Assembly (NCBI GenBank): GCA_036346375.1 | Contig: CM070511.1 | Coordinates: 3,658,001 to 3,722,000 of the forward strand | Source: Guadua angustifolia | Taxonomy: Eukaryota; Streptophyta; Magnoliopsida; Poales; Poaceae | DNA length: 64,000 nt | Direction of reading: 5' to 3' | Part shown: one piece after another, positions 24,090 to 35,841 of the stretch | Position numbering within the stretch: position 1 is the stretch's first letter | Layout: each line of letters begins with the position of its first letter | Position numbers and translations under genes: made by a program | Notes under the pieces: model-generated | What the model was told of the DNA's origin: nothing | The model's database searches: none | What the model saw: only the letters and a program-made list of their open reading frames with translations

Positions 24090-25970
24090 AAATAATGGAA
24101 AACGTCGAGGAAGACATAAAAGCGGTTCCAATGGAAAGAAAGGAGGAAGGGTAAGCAAATTACACTTATCGACTATGAAATATGTCGGAATGGTGTAATT
24201 GCAGAAAACAATGAGAAGTCTGCAATCTCTTAACCTCCCACCCATGGGTGGTAGCAATGTCGATGTTCAACACCGCCTAAGAAAATTGCTAAGGTCATGT
24301 GTGCTGTCACTTTTAGCCATATTTCATTCTTGTCTACAACATATATCATCAAATTGACAAGCATGTTAACTTTTCTAGACAACTTTGATGCCACATGGAA
24401 ATCATAACTTGCGGTGCAGGTCAAGGAAAAACATAGAGGAACATGAACATGTTGGTAGAGATCCCGATTACCACCACCTCAAGATCCAATGAGTGATGAT
24501 GAAGGTATGGAAACATGTTAGATATGTGTTACTTCTTTCAATTCAGATCGTGATTTGTATAATTGACACATGCTAGCATTTTATGGATGATGATAGAAAT
24601 TGTTGCACTTCAACATGATGAACAACAAAACAAAAAGGATGGGAGGGTATCACTAAAAAGCTCAACATATATTCAAGAGAGGGCAACCAAAAATCAAAAT
24701 TGTCCTTACTCTAATCTGGTCACCTGTAGGGCATTATTCTAAAGAAATTGCAAAAGTTATTGGAACAATGGTGAGAAAGAAAATATCGATTGCATGCGAT
24801 GATTGGAGAGAATTGATCTAAAAAGAAGCTAGAAGTGTGGACTGCTATCTGAGATAGGTGGATTGTTAGTTATCTTTCTTGTTTTATTTTGTATATCCTC
24901 TTTGAAACAATGTTTTCATTTTAAAACAGTCATATTATGAGATCAACACCATGGATATGTATTATGTTTTGGCAACAAAGACAAAAGCAATGGAAGGACT
25001 TTAAGGCTGATTTAAAAAGACATATTATGATCGACTCGATGACGAAGAACTTATGGCAAGGGGTGACGAAAGAGTTAATGTGAATGATTGGGAGTGGCTT
25101 GTTAATCATTGGAGATCTCCGTGTGAGGTAAGATATGTCATGTTACTTGCTTTGGTTGTAGTTGCTTAAAAATTATATTCATATTTATGCAATTATGGTA
25201 TAGGCCCGTTCAATAAGAGGAAAAGCGAATCGAGAAAAGTGCGTACCTTACATACAAGTGGTAGCAAAAGCCATGCTCGTGTTGGCCATGAATTGGTAAA
25301 AATAGTTTAATGAGTCTTTTAAAGTTAATTACATATCGATTTGTAGGATAATGTTTTTACTATCCATATCTGAGTTGTAGGATAATCTTTTAAAGTTAAT
25401 TACATATCTGAGTCTTTTAAAGTTAATTACATATCTCATTTTAGGGTGAGAAACTTGGGCATGCTTGCTAGGAGAGATGAAGTTTGGATTGTGGCGCATT
25501 CACGAAAAATGGAGAACCTATTCCACAAGTGAATCAACAATTGTATGTTTTTTGCAAAACACACTTGCACGTCGAATATTACTTGCTTACATAATATTTA
25601 CATTTGTAGGAAAAGCTAAAAGAGGCTGCAGAAAACTTACCGGAATTGAGGGAAAAACTATCCAGAGGGTGATTTGTTTTCACATGTATGTGGAGAGAAG
25701 GAGCCAAGAGGTCGTGTTCGTGTTCTAGAGAAGGACCAACTCCTCAAGATGTGGGCACACCAGAGCATGCAAAAGAATACCAACAAGAGTTCAGCTAGAA
25801 ATAGAAGCTCATAGTCAAACTAAGCAACAACTTAATTCTCTAACCCAACGTATGGACCAAATGCAACAACGTTTTAACTTGATGGAGCGTATGCTACTAC
25901 CACAAGGCATGCAGAATGTGGAAGGAAGTTCGCACCATGCTTCTAACTCAAGACATACTTCTGTAATGTG
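24090..25970 (+). pseudogene. CACTA-1 TNPA-like DNA-binding protein gene
   Basis: Second gene of the element; TNPA-type proteins bind subterminal repeats. A basic tract at about 24090-24150 (KNNGKRRGRHKSGSNGK) may be its start or the end of the transposase. Later pieces read GHYSKEIAKVIGTMVRKK (about 24730), KADLKRHIMIDSM (about 25005), KLKEAAENLPELREKLSR (about 25620) and a C-terminal coiled coil LNSLTQRMDQMQQRFNLMER (about 25830). Exons are separated by AT-rich introns and broken by stops. The order and the coiled-coil end match the CACTA-2 gene. Confidence 0.65.
25313..25439 (+). repeat. Three direct repeats in a CACTA-1 intron
   Basis: TTTTAAAGTTAATTACATAT occurs three times within about 125 bp, with TTGTAGGATAAT twice between copies. 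It looks like a local replication-slippage expansion in the intron. Confidence 0.75.
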
Positions 25971-25998
25971 CTTTCCTACCTTGATCTTTCTCTTGTTG

Positions 25999-26120
25999 TT
26001 ATCAAGTCGTTTATGTCCATATCAATCTGTCGGTAAAACCTTTGCCGACAGACCGACTGACGTTATATATGCCCTTTGCCGACAGACAATCTGTCATTAT
26101 ATTTGGGTCATGGTGTAGTG
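25999..26120 (+). repeat. CACTA-1 right subterminal repeats and terminus
   Basis: Words CTGTCGGTAA, GCCGACAGAC and GACAATCTGTC recur here, mirroring the left end, and the element closes with GGTCATGGTGTAGTG. Only about 120 bp are repeat-rich here, against about 215 bp on the left. Confidence 0.82.
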
Positions 26121-27049
26121 CCTCTCCGGGTTGGCTTCACTATCACTTCCCTCACACTGAGCCGAAGTATAGGACCGACGAACACCGTTGGATAGGGTAC
26201 CAAGCCGTAGAACAGGTACGCTCCCCGTCTGATTACTTCCGTAATCGCCACCCGAGGTATCAAAGGTGAGATATCAGAATCCTACTAAACTAGGTCTTCC
26301 CATTCAGACATGTGGTTGTACGAGAGGCTCAGGTCAAAGGCTTGCAAGGTGAAGTCCTTAGGGTGACCAAGGCAAGACTACCCCGAATAATTCACCAACA
26401 ATACCATCACATAATTCACCAACAACACCGCCAAATACCAAAGCGACATATCCAATGCCACTCTTGCCACTTGCCTTAGTCTAAAACATTTTACCACCCC
26501 AGTTGATTATTGCGCAACACAATGCCAACAACAACTCAACATCCATACAAAACCACACTGGTTCCACATATCAACATCATCGTGTGGCAACACGTCACAC
26601 CATTTCACAAACACATTTCATAATCCATTAATCAGTATTAATCTTTTATTTTCAAAAGACATGAGTTGCGTGGCATGGCTAAGCAATTATACACGATCTA
26701 ACCAACCCACGTTGGTAAGTAATAACAACCAACTAATAATCAACCATCTTAGGGTGACAAATGAATTATGGCATACAAGTAATTAAGGCAAGGTGATATT
26801 AGCAATTGGATTGAATAACTAATCCCAAATTAATTTAAATCATTTTAATCTTGAACTAGCATGCAATAATTTGAATCAAAGTAAATTTGTAAAACTGGGA
26901 GCAATATGATCAAAGCACAACTTGCCTGGCCCTTGCAATTTTTATTATTCTTTACTTCTTTATCTTCTATCCTTAATCCTCGATCTTCACTTGCTTGATC
27001 CTCAGCTCCTTCGAGCGACTTCCGGCAACGCGTCTAACGATAAACAAGC

Positions 27050-29600
27050 ACAAATACAACAAAACTCAAAAAGGCAAATCAGGTCAACTCCACATTAAGA
27101 ACGAATAGCATTGGGCACAACGGCTTAGATGAAATTAGGAACTTGAATGGATTAGGTCAATGATTAGACAAAAGAGAACGGCTTTCGAAAAATACACCGA
27201 AGGGAAAGATTAATAATTGGAAAAGAAGGAATGATATTCCGAAGAATATTTCTTCCAAAGTTATTATCTTGATTGGATAGCCGATGTCATATGAACTCTC
27301 GATCTATAGACCGGGTCCACGATGATACATTAGTTCGCCATGAACTAAGCAGATGCTCGAGGTTGACTTTTGTTGATCGAACGACACAGTCAACCAAAAG
27401 GAAGATAGACTGATAGGCTAGGTCTAGCACAAGAATATGACATACGGCTAATGGTCTATCGACCAAGACCACGAATGAATTCTAGGTTAATGGCAGATTA
27501 GATTTTCAAGGATAAGACAAGAACGGATGGGATCGACATCCACTACGGTTCGATCCGGAGGTTAGTCTTACATCGGGGACGGAACTCGGCGGCGGCGAGG
27601 GCGGTGATGACAGAATCGAGGCTGAACTCAACGTGATGGGCTAGGTCACAATAAGGCGATAGAAAAGGTAAGGACATCACATTAGGGCTTCCACTTGCAT
27701 GCACCCATGCGATGACAGTGATACGATGATAGCAAAGCGTTAACGGTGGAACGTTAACGACGAAACATTAACAGCGAAATGTTAACGATGGAACGTTAAC
27801 GGCGGAACGTTAACGGCGAAAGCGAAGCGATGACGGAACGCTCATGAAATAACAAGTTGGCGACCGTCGGTGCAACGACATAGCAGCGATAGAATGCTAC
27901 CAAGGATGGCTAACCGAGACGCGAATGGATAACAGAGGGCTAGGTTGAAAAGACGACGGTTAGATTCTAGAACATGGCTTTGGCGACAGCAGGGAATCAA
28001 TTGAACTTCTCCGATGGGCAAAATAGGGAATAATGATCTACTGGACACAATGGCATGGCCACGTCAAACTAAAATGGTTGGCGGCACAAGGCGACGCGCG
28101 GCGGCGGCAAAAGGCGGCGGCCGACGAATAAAAATAATTACGGTAGATGCAACAGCAAAGGGGAAATGTTCATCGCGTAGAACGCGACAAGATGAACTCA
28201 ACAGTATAGGCAGATTTGGCGGCGACCCACCGGATTGATCACAAACTGCCGATGAACGGCTCCCGGAGCTAATAGATCAAACGGTCATAACTATTAAAAT
28301 AATAGATAAAACCTAACCAAATTTTACAGAGAGCTATCTGGGATCATTTGGCACAATATGACATGAACAGATCTGAGTTTTACCTTCTGGATCAACGGGG
28401 AACGCGCGACGAAGTTTTCTACCGTCCGCAACGCAGCCTGATCGAAGAAAAGAATTTTCTGCGCAAAATCACAAGATCAAAACCTTGAGTTAGGGTGAGC
28501 ACCATGTAGAGGACATCAAGAGGAGTCTACCATAAAAATTTCATGGCCAAACTCGCAAAAACGAGGGAGAACAGCCTCCGACAAAATTTTATCTTTGGGC
28601 AGCTGTAACTTTTGATTCCATGAACCAAATTGCACGAAATGTGAAAAGGAGATAGAGGGTACCATAGAGCACAAGGTGACGTAGTTGGATCACCAAATAT
28701 CGTGACGAGCCGACAAGGAACGCGATGCCAAAATAGGCCGACGTTGGGGGGCGCTTCGGAGGATGGGGGATGGATTTCTAGTGTTTGGGTGAGGTCCATG
28801 GGTGGCATATGTGGGAGAGGCCATGGGAGGTCTACACAAGGTTGGGGTGGCGGCTAGGTCAAGAGAAACCGAATTTGGAGCAAAAAACAGATCAAACCGA
28901 CATTTATACGAGCATGTGGCGTGCGTGCACAAAATTGGGGCGACGTTGGCCAATTGAGGGCCGGCCAATGGTGGGGATGGAGTGGAGAGGTGAGGGGAGC
29001 CCATGGGCATGACGGCCGACGGCGGGGATGGCCGGAGCGACGACGAGGGCGACAGCCGACGCGACCAAAAACGGTCCGAATGGCATGGTGGCCAAAAACA
29101 CAATAAAACGTGGAATTTCTCAAAACTAGCAGGAGCACGGCATAGAGCAAAATCATACTAGGAATTGACGACGAACAGAACTCGACTTGACGACGAACGA
29201 ACGCAAATTCCCGGAGCAATTCCTGATGAAACCTGGATTTTCTTGAGAGGTTATGATCTACACACTAATGCACACAAGATGATGTGAACGGAAGTCGATT
29301 TGCCTTACCGGATCAAAAGATGGCACGGCGATGCCAACGGAGGACGTCCGGCGACCGTTTCTTCGAAGGACGTCCGGCGACTATTTCTTCGATTTTTGGG
29401 GTAAGGGTGAGCACCGAGTTGGGGAGACTTAAACGCACATTTTGGGTGGCCACACGCGTTGAGGGAAGGAGAAACGGAAAAGTTATGGCTTAAACAAGAA
29501 ACGGCAAAGAAGTGATTGCAGCGACTGTTTCACTTGACTTCAGAGGAGGAAACTGCTGGGGAATGGAAGCCCTTAACTAGGCCGACCATTTGCAACTGAC
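27050..29600 (-). other. Extra ~2.4-kb segment in LTR3 absent from LTR1 and LTR2
   Basis: In LTR1 the words GCTTATAACTTTTGC (about 6208) and GAAGGCAAGTTGTG (about 6430) are about 200 bp apart. Their reverse counterparts in LTR3 (about 29640 and about 26925) are about 2.7 kb apart. The additional DNA includes a GTTAAC minisatellite, a G+C-rich zone (about 28690-29060) and several 'cell-stress' style words such as TAACTTTTGATTCCATG. No transposon ends or long homologous protein were recognised. It could be an LTR length variant or a decayed insertion. Confidence 0.5.
27737..27822. repeat. GTTAAC minisatellite, about six 14-15-bp units
   Basis: Units of the type GGAACGTTAACGGC are repeated head to tail with few changes. 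Each carries the self-complementary hexamer GTTAAC or ATTAAC. The array lies inside the extra segment of LTR3. Confidence 0.85.
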
Positions 29601-30472
29601 CTCACTCAATTTCGCTGAGAATTGCAAAAGTTATGAGCATTTGAATATGGGGCCAGACATGGAGTTTGGACGTGAACAATGCTATTCAGTTGGGGAAGAT
29701 GAACAGTGTCGTTTTTAAAGCGCGTGAGATAAAATAGATAACAAGATCTAAAAATACTGAAAAAGATCCTAAAAATCATAATTAATAGAATGGAACCCAA
29801 TAAAATTGGTTTCGTTGATTTTGGATGAACTTTGGAATTTAGATTATTTCGGGACGAAAATAATGAATTTGATAAAAAACGCGAGAGATAAAATACCAAA
29901 GGAATTCTATAAATCTTAGAAAAATTCCCAAAATCATTTTAGAATATTTTAAACCTAATTATTTTAATTTTAAGATTTTCGGAGTATTTTGGAACTCGGG
30001 TGAAATTTCGAATAAGAACCGAAATTGGAAATTCTGACTTTGCGGACGGTAAAGGATTGAACTTTAATTTCAGAAGGAAAAGGATGCCGAGTTATTTAGA
30101 TCACCGAGGAAAATCTAAATTTTGGATTTAAATAGAATTTCAAAGGATAGGTTTGAATTGGAATTTGGATATAGAATTGCCCGAACAATTAATAATTCGA
30201 ATTAAAAATCCAATTAACATCCAAATGTTTAAATTAATAATTTTAATTAGTTTTTAGCAAATCTCAAATTTGGAAAATTCCCTGAGATACAAAGAACACT
30301 GTAAAAACTAAATTTTAAATTATTTGATGCACACAAAAGGCACATTAAATTGTTTTAGATTTAGAAAATTCTAAATTAAGCTTCTTCAATCAAATAAGAT
30401 TGATGTAAAATTTTTGGAAAGCTAATTTAATATAAATTTTTGAAAATCCAAATTTTAGGATGTTACACCATT

Positions 30473-31265
30473 GAACATAGAGAATCGTCCATGTTTCTTC
30501 CCACCACCACTATTGTACAAAGCAACGGGGTCGACTGCTTCTCTCCTCCAGTCGTAGTTAGGCGCGTGAGCATCGGTCATCAATTGCCCATAACTAGCCT
30601 GAAAAATTTCATATATTGCATAAGATTTTGATAAAGTATTTGGTTGAGTTCATTAGAAAAATTTTACTCACCAAGCTTTGTGTTGCCTTCTCACTACATA
30701 GTTGTTCTGGATGTGTGGGGTCAGAACCTAGGTGGCCCCGAATGTAAGCTTCAACATCAGTAGGCCGAGTCCCGCTTTGAGCTTCCTGTCATTAGCCATC
30801 ATTTCAAACATAAATGATCAAATATCAACAATTGAAACTTACCATCCGTCGTTCAAGCCAGATATGTAGTTCATGAATCATACCATCCGTCGTGCAAGCC
30901 GGATATGTCCATCCGCTCCATACCGCTGCACTACCCTTGAACCCGCCTCCCTGTTACCCCTCTTCTTATTTGACTTATCAACAAATTCAGGTGAGGCCCA
31001 GTAGTGGCAGAGAGCTTGCCATGCATCGGGGCTTTTGTTGAACCATGGCAAGATAATCTGCAGGTACTGATCCTCTCGAAGGTAGATTTTCGCAGCACAA
31101 AACCTCTCGCTCATCTCCTGATGTAGCTCCCGCTTGTAGTACAAGTTCACCGCCTGTATATGAGCCTAGTACATCATCTCCTTCACCGTCCGACTAGCCG
31201 CGGTCTCAAAAACAGACTTTGACTTAGCTTCCAGTGATTACTCCTAACCACTTGGTAAACGGTAC
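30473..31265 (-). pseudogene. CACTA-2 TNPA-like gene, middle exons
   Basis: Reading leftward from 31265: VFETAASRTVKEMMY, an in-frame TAG, then AHIQAVNLYYKRELHQEMSE and WFNKSPDAWQALCHYWASPE (about 31190-30900). This is the conserved core of plant TNPA/Ptta proteins. A later exon at about 30605-30473 reads SYGQLMTDAHAPNYDWRREA and GGGKKHGRFSMFNG. The gene continues leftward across LTR3 at 17809 and rightward across element B at 58700. A copied stretch at 30840-30895 lies between the exons. Confidence 0.8.
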
Positions 31266-31918
31266 TGACGAGGGCTGGGGGTCCCTTGACTGGCTAGCAT
31301 ACGGTCAACGGGCCCCCAAGATCTGGAGGCCCCGACCTCGACTTGGGTGTGCCCCGAGGCGCTCGACCTAGGGCGCGCATGACCCCGGGCGCAGCTTCGC
31401 ACGACCTTGAGCTTGGGCCGGCTCCCGTTCGTACCAAAGTCCCCTTGGATTCCTGAGCGTGCGTTTACTCGGCGGTTACCAAGACGCGAGATCGTGGGGA
31501 GTAAGGCAGGCACACACCGCAAAACTGGAACGGTTACTGCCAGCCCTCAATGCGCATGAAGGCCACTACTTGGGAATATCTCCCGTCCGTTACAATCAGG
31601 GAGGATATAAGGCTAAAGGAGCACAACATTACAGGGGATGAGAGCTCAAGCGCCGGACACTGCCATTGTTGAGCTTATGCTGTAACACACCTCTGTACTC
31701 AAGAATAACAAAGACCACCGCCGCAAGGCAACTGGAGTAGAGCTATTACCTTCGCAGGGGCTCGAACCAGTATAAAGCCCCGTCTCACGCTCGTTGTCGC
31801 CTAGCTCCGACCTTCGACGCATCCGGCCCTTTCCTTCGTTGAGCTAAGCTCTGCTCGGGTCCCAAGTCTAATTAACCCCCCGTTTCACTTTTGCGGTTGG
31901 CGATCCCGATCGTCGACA
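31266..31918 (+). repeat. 5' LTR of element B
   Basis: 653 bp, starting TGACGAGGGCTGG and ending GATCGTCGACA. By eye it differs from the 3' LTR at about 29 positions (about 4.4%), mostly transitions, with no length change. A TATA box (TATAAAG) is at 31771-31777. Confidence 0.93.
31771..31777 (+). promoter_or_regulatory. Candidate TATA box of element B 5' LTR
   Basis: TATAAAG lies 148 bp before the LTR end, which would place transcript start in the last part of the LTR. In the 3' LTR the box reads TATAAAC. Confidence 0.55.
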
Positions 31919-31920
31919 GC

Positions 31921-31939
31921 TGACGCCCACCGTGGGGCC
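31921..31939 (+). promoter_or_regulatory. Candidate primer-binding site of element B
   Basis: TGACGCCCACCGTGGGGCC begins two bases after the 5' LTR, where the tRNA primer should anneal. A functional site should start TGG to pair with the tRNA CCA end, and this copy has TGA. I did not assign the tRNA. Confidence 0.5.
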
Positions 31940-32832
31940 CGATTGGCTTTGCTCATTCGCAGGGAAAACGTCAGGATCTGGGAGCATAGCCTGCTTCATC
32001 GACGGTCATTCTTCGAGCATGGGTTCGGGCGCGGACTCCGACTCCGCGTCCCTGTTTTCGCCCTCACCACCGCCACGTGAGACGCACGTCTTGATGGCGG
32101 ACAGTCATGGCGTGGGCGCGGCTATGGACGGCCGTGACCCGCAGACCCTTGAGGCGGCTCGCGGGATGGTGCATGTTGCCATCAACCAAGCCATAACCGC
32201 CCTCCGGTGAGAGGACCAGGAGAAGGCCAGCACATCTCCCGGGCATCCCAGGCTTCCTCCTTCAGGAGAGCGCCTCCGCGCTATCGTTCGGATCATGACT
32301 GATCCCGATAGGGCGAGGTCGGAACTCTTTGGCCGAGCCTTGGCCGAAGAGCTCGATCGGGCCGCGGACGAGGTCATACCTCCGCAGCACCGAAGCCGTC
32401 ACTCAGGGACCCACTCCCTGAGAAGTGATGACAACTCTTCACGTCGTCGCCAGCACACTCGTCGGTCGCCTCCTGAGCAGGGGACGCCCTCCCGCCAGCA
32501 GCGATCTCGGGACGTGGCTTTGACGCTGCCACGCCACCGTCCTGCGGGCACCAACCCGAGCAGGGTCAGGCACGATTCGAGCTTTACGAACTCCGTGACG
32601 GCCAGTAGTGAATCGAGGGGCCCCTCCCTAGATATTCCGCCCAGGCGCCGCAGGGTCCAGGATCGCCTGCGCTACCTCCCAGATGACTCCCGAGCGCAGC
32701 ATCGTGGTCGTTCTCATCAAAGGTTGGGCCGCCGAGGTAGTCTCAACTCCGAGTCCGACAGCGGTGAGGACCTCGTCGGTGATGACCACACCCGGCGTGC
32801 ACCTGTCCCGGCCTACGGCTGCACGGCATACT
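31932..32832 (+). pseudogene. Element B gag, N-terminal part
   Basis: Start of the capsid polyprotein, which packages element RNA. The frame is open at 31932-32207, then a TGA (31932 frame, codon at 32208) interrupts it. It continues in the same frame to the LTR2 insertion. Visible features are a Ser-rich start, an Arg/Ser-rich linker (RSRHSGTHSLRSDDNSSRRR) and the acidic motif SESDSGEDLVGDDH. The start codon is uncertain: ATG at 31932 overlaps the candidate primer site, and ATG at 32019 is the next choice. Confidence 0.7.
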
Positions 32833-35800
32833 TGTAACATCCCAAAATTTGAGTTTTGGTATGTTTAAAAACAAAAATAAACATTTGCATTTTCTTGGAA
32901 TTAATTGAAGCTTAATATGAATTTTCCAATAATTATAAGATTTAATTTGATTAATCTATGCATCAAATTAAAGGTTTCCAGTTTTTCTTGGGTTCCTTAT
33001 GCTTCAAGGAATTTTTCTGTATTTTTGGAGATTTTTCTGAATTTATTTGCTATTTATTTGAATTTATTTGCTCTTATTTGAATTTTCGGGATTTTTCTAA
33101 ATACGAAAAAGATTTTAAATTCTTTTCCTCTCCTCGGGCCGAATCTCTCCCGGCCCAACCCTGTTCATCCGTTCGGCCCGTTCAACCCGCCAGCCGCATC
33201 GCGTCCCTGCCGTCCGATCCGCGCCACGCGTTCGGTCAGGATCACGCCACGTCGTCCGCCAGCACCGCCACCCGGAAACCTAACCCTAGCCGCGCCGCCT
33301 TCAGTCTTCGCGCTTGGTACGCCTCCCGGGGCTATTTAAGTACCCGAGGACCCCAGTCCGAGGTTTCCCGTTCCACGCCGCACACGCCGCTTCCTTCCTC
33401 GTCGGCCGAGACGCTGCCACCGCGGAGAACGCCCTCGCCGAAGTGCACCGCTGTCCCGAGCACCTTCCATCACGGTTTTCTTCGCCGTCGGTCATCCCCC
33501 GCCGTGATCGGTGGCACCATCGAACTCGTCGCGTCGAGATCTTCCGGACCCGCTACTTCTTCCGTCCCCTCCGGTCTGATTTCGCTGAAACCTTCGTCGT
33601 CTCTCCCAAGTCCGGTGAGTGCGCCGCCCCTTCTCGCCGTCGTCTGCCGTCGCAGGCTCCCGGCCGTTGGATCGTCCGTCAACGCATCTGATCTGGCCGC
33701 GCCACCACCGCCCGCTTCCTTACCCTGTGGCCGTCCGATTCGGATCCGACGTTCCGGATCTTGCCGCGTGGCCGAACCCGCTCCCCATGCTGCGTCAGCG
33801 CCACACCAGCCGCCATGTCATCGCCATGTCAGCCCTAGCCGCCGCGTGGCATGCCACGTCGTCGCGGTCTGCCACATCACCCGAATGTCGCCTCGGTGCA
33901 CTTGGTTCACCGTGGACCGAGTCTCTGACTCGTGGGTCCCACTTGTCAGCCGAAAATTTTATTTTCTTTTCTGATTTTCCGAAAAATCGAAAATCCCAGC
34001 CAATCACAAGCTACCACGTGTCACCCCTTGTGAATTTATCTGATTTTCTCTGAATTAAATCTTCCAGGAGCCGTTCTCCTTCGTTCGAACTCCGATTGGA
34101 GTGATTCAAATTGCTAAATTTTTGTAAAATTGAGCTCTACATTCCAGAGCCATTTATTTTCAATTTTGAGCATGTTTTCTTCTCTGTTTTGTATTTATTT
34201 GGTTTTATTGTTTTATTTTCCGGTAGGCGCGAATTCCGAAGGAGTGAACGGAGACTTCAAAGACCAAGAATCAGCACTTGAACAACAAGGCAAGTCGTAG
34301 ACCTTTGATCATATTGAACCCATGTTTGTAAAAGTACTTTGTTTTATACAATTGCATGCTATTTGTGTATCAATGCTAGTTTATGAGAGTAGCTATTCAC
34401 CTGATTGAGTATGCCCCTTTGATTATTGGAATGCCATGTATCCATTGTTAACCTTAGGGTGGGACATTACTAGTTGGACATAATCATAATACCAACGTTG
34501 GGTTAACGTAGCTATGCCTAGCCATGCTTAGTTGTCCGATGGGATTCATATCATCTGTGAATTAATGTTAATCTTGACTTAATGGGATATTGAATTGTGG
34601 CTGTTGACCACTGTTGTAAAACTTGTTGTACCATGGCAGGGGATGCCATTGGTCTTGGTTGAACAAAATGTTTTCCCTCAGGCAATTGATCGTGCAGTAA
34701 AGGAGGTGCTGTCTAGCACATTGGGATGTGGTTGTCTTGCCTGAGACAATTTAAGGACTTAATCTTGTGCGCCATTGAACTGGGCCTAACCGTGCAACCA
34801 CAAGTCCGGTATGGGACGGACCTAGCTGACTAATTTGCAATGTCTAGCCTTGAGTACTGCCACGTGTTGGTGTGGGTTCCGGGATGGACGGGTAGACTCA
34901 CATGGCTCAAGAGGGGGGCCCGTGGGGCGAAACCTTAGAGGGCAGTACTGGGTTTAGACATGCATTGTAAAGGCTTTGTAGTGATATCTCTGCCGACACA
35001 CCAAAGGAAGTGTGTTCTTAGCACTTGGCATTAAGGGATGATCATGTCTTGTGGGTAAAGCTGTACAACCTCTGCAGAGTGTAAACTATTCGAATAGCCG
35101 TGTCCGCGGTCATGGACAAGCCCGAGGATTTCACACGGGTATAGAGTATTTTCTTGAAATGTGGAATGGTTGGGATGTGAGCAGGGAGTTCACATGTTGT
35201 TTTGTTGTCTCAAGCTATCTTGTTGAATTGTGTGGTTGATACTTGTTTGAGTGATGTAGGGTGATGCCTCGTCATTACTGCTCATGTTGTCTACCATTGA
35301 TTTATCGATTATCTATTATTGTTTTATTCAAACTGCCTTCAATTTATTTAGTGTATTTAAATTCAAGTTATTGCTTTACGCAAATGAACCATATAACTAT
35401 CCTTTGTCAAGCCGTGCATGAATATATTGCATCATTTCCTATGGCTTGTTGAGTACGTTTGTACTCACGGCTTTATGCCCTGTTGTTCGATTCTTTGAGG
35501 AAGGACCGTAATGAGTATCAAGAGGAGGAGTACTATGAAGACTACGCCGACTAGGAAGGCGTTCCCTAGGCGATTGCTGTGGCATGTCGAATAGCCCAAG
35601 TTATTGTATTTCATTTGCCGCAATGCTTTTTATTTGTTTCCTTCAGCCAAGAGGCATAGGTGTATGAACCTTGACCATAAGGTCATTTGCTTTATTCAAT
35701 ATTCATTTGCTTCTTCTTAGTTATTTCGATGTATGGAATGATATGTCATCTATGTTTCCACTGTGTGCGCTAGCGTGATCCTGGACTAGTGCAGTATACA

Positions 35801-35836
35801 CAGAGAGTTTCGGATTTGCATTTCTGGGTCCCGACA
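32833..35836 (+). repeat. Solo LTR of Tekay/Del type (LTR2) inside element B gag
   Basis: 3004 bp, starting TGTAACATCCC and ending GGGTCCCGACA. It is flanked by exact ATACT duplications (32828-32832 and 35837-35841). Removing it with one duplication leaves the gag frame continuous. It has the same layout as LTR1, with the palindromic block at 35048-35109. Long open frames in its G+C-rich zone are not conserved in LTR1 and are not called as genes. Confidence 0.92.
33333..33340 (+). promoter_or_regulatory. Candidate LTR2 promoter TATA box
   Basis: TATTTAAG after CCCGGGGC, about 500 bp into the LTR, matches the octamer at the corresponding place in LTR1. A G+C-rich transcribed leader follows. 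Confidence 0.5.
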
Positions 35837-35841
35837 ATACT

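Larger units (their letters stand above)
18644..26120 (+). mobile_element. CACTA-1 transposon with both ends and target duplication
   Basis: The element is 7477 bp. The left end is CACTACACCATGACACAAAT and the right end, reversed, reads CACTACACCATGACCCAAAT, a nearly perfect terminal inverted repeat. Both sides carry the 3-bp duplication CCT (18641-18643 and 26121-26123), as expected for CACTA insertion. Subterminal CTGTCGGTA-type repeats are present at both ends. Inside, on the plus strand, are a TNP2-like transposase gene and a TNPA-like gene, both broken. It sits inside LTR3, so it inserted after LTR3. Confidence 0.93.
17812..30467 (-). repeat. Reverse long LTR of Tekay/Del type (LTR3), holding CACTA-1
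   Basis: On the reverse strand the unit starts TGTAACATCC (30467) and ends GGGTCCTGACA (17812), as in LTR1 and LTR2. Flanks are CAATT and CCATT, an imperfect 5-bp duplication. Without CACTA-1 (18644-26123) it is about 5.18 kb, roughly 2 kb longer than LTR1 (3.1 kb) and LTR2 (3.0 kb). The excess lies between about 27050 and 29600. The conserved palindromic block is at 18478-18540. No gag or pol is present, so it is best read as a solo LTR with an expansion or an unrecognised insertion. Confidence 0.78.

Noticed and set aside
28690..29219. Overlapping reverse and forward ORFs of 60-137 codons
   Set aside because: Overlapping frames on both strands in a G+C-rich part of LTR3 without domains; treated as chance openings.
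32958..33974. 338-codon plus-strand ORF in LTR2, and overlapping frames at 33314-34053
   Set aside because: It lies in the G+C-rich leader zone of an LTR, shifts from Phe-rich to Pro/Ser/Arg-rich low complexity, and is not open in the corresponding part of LTR1.
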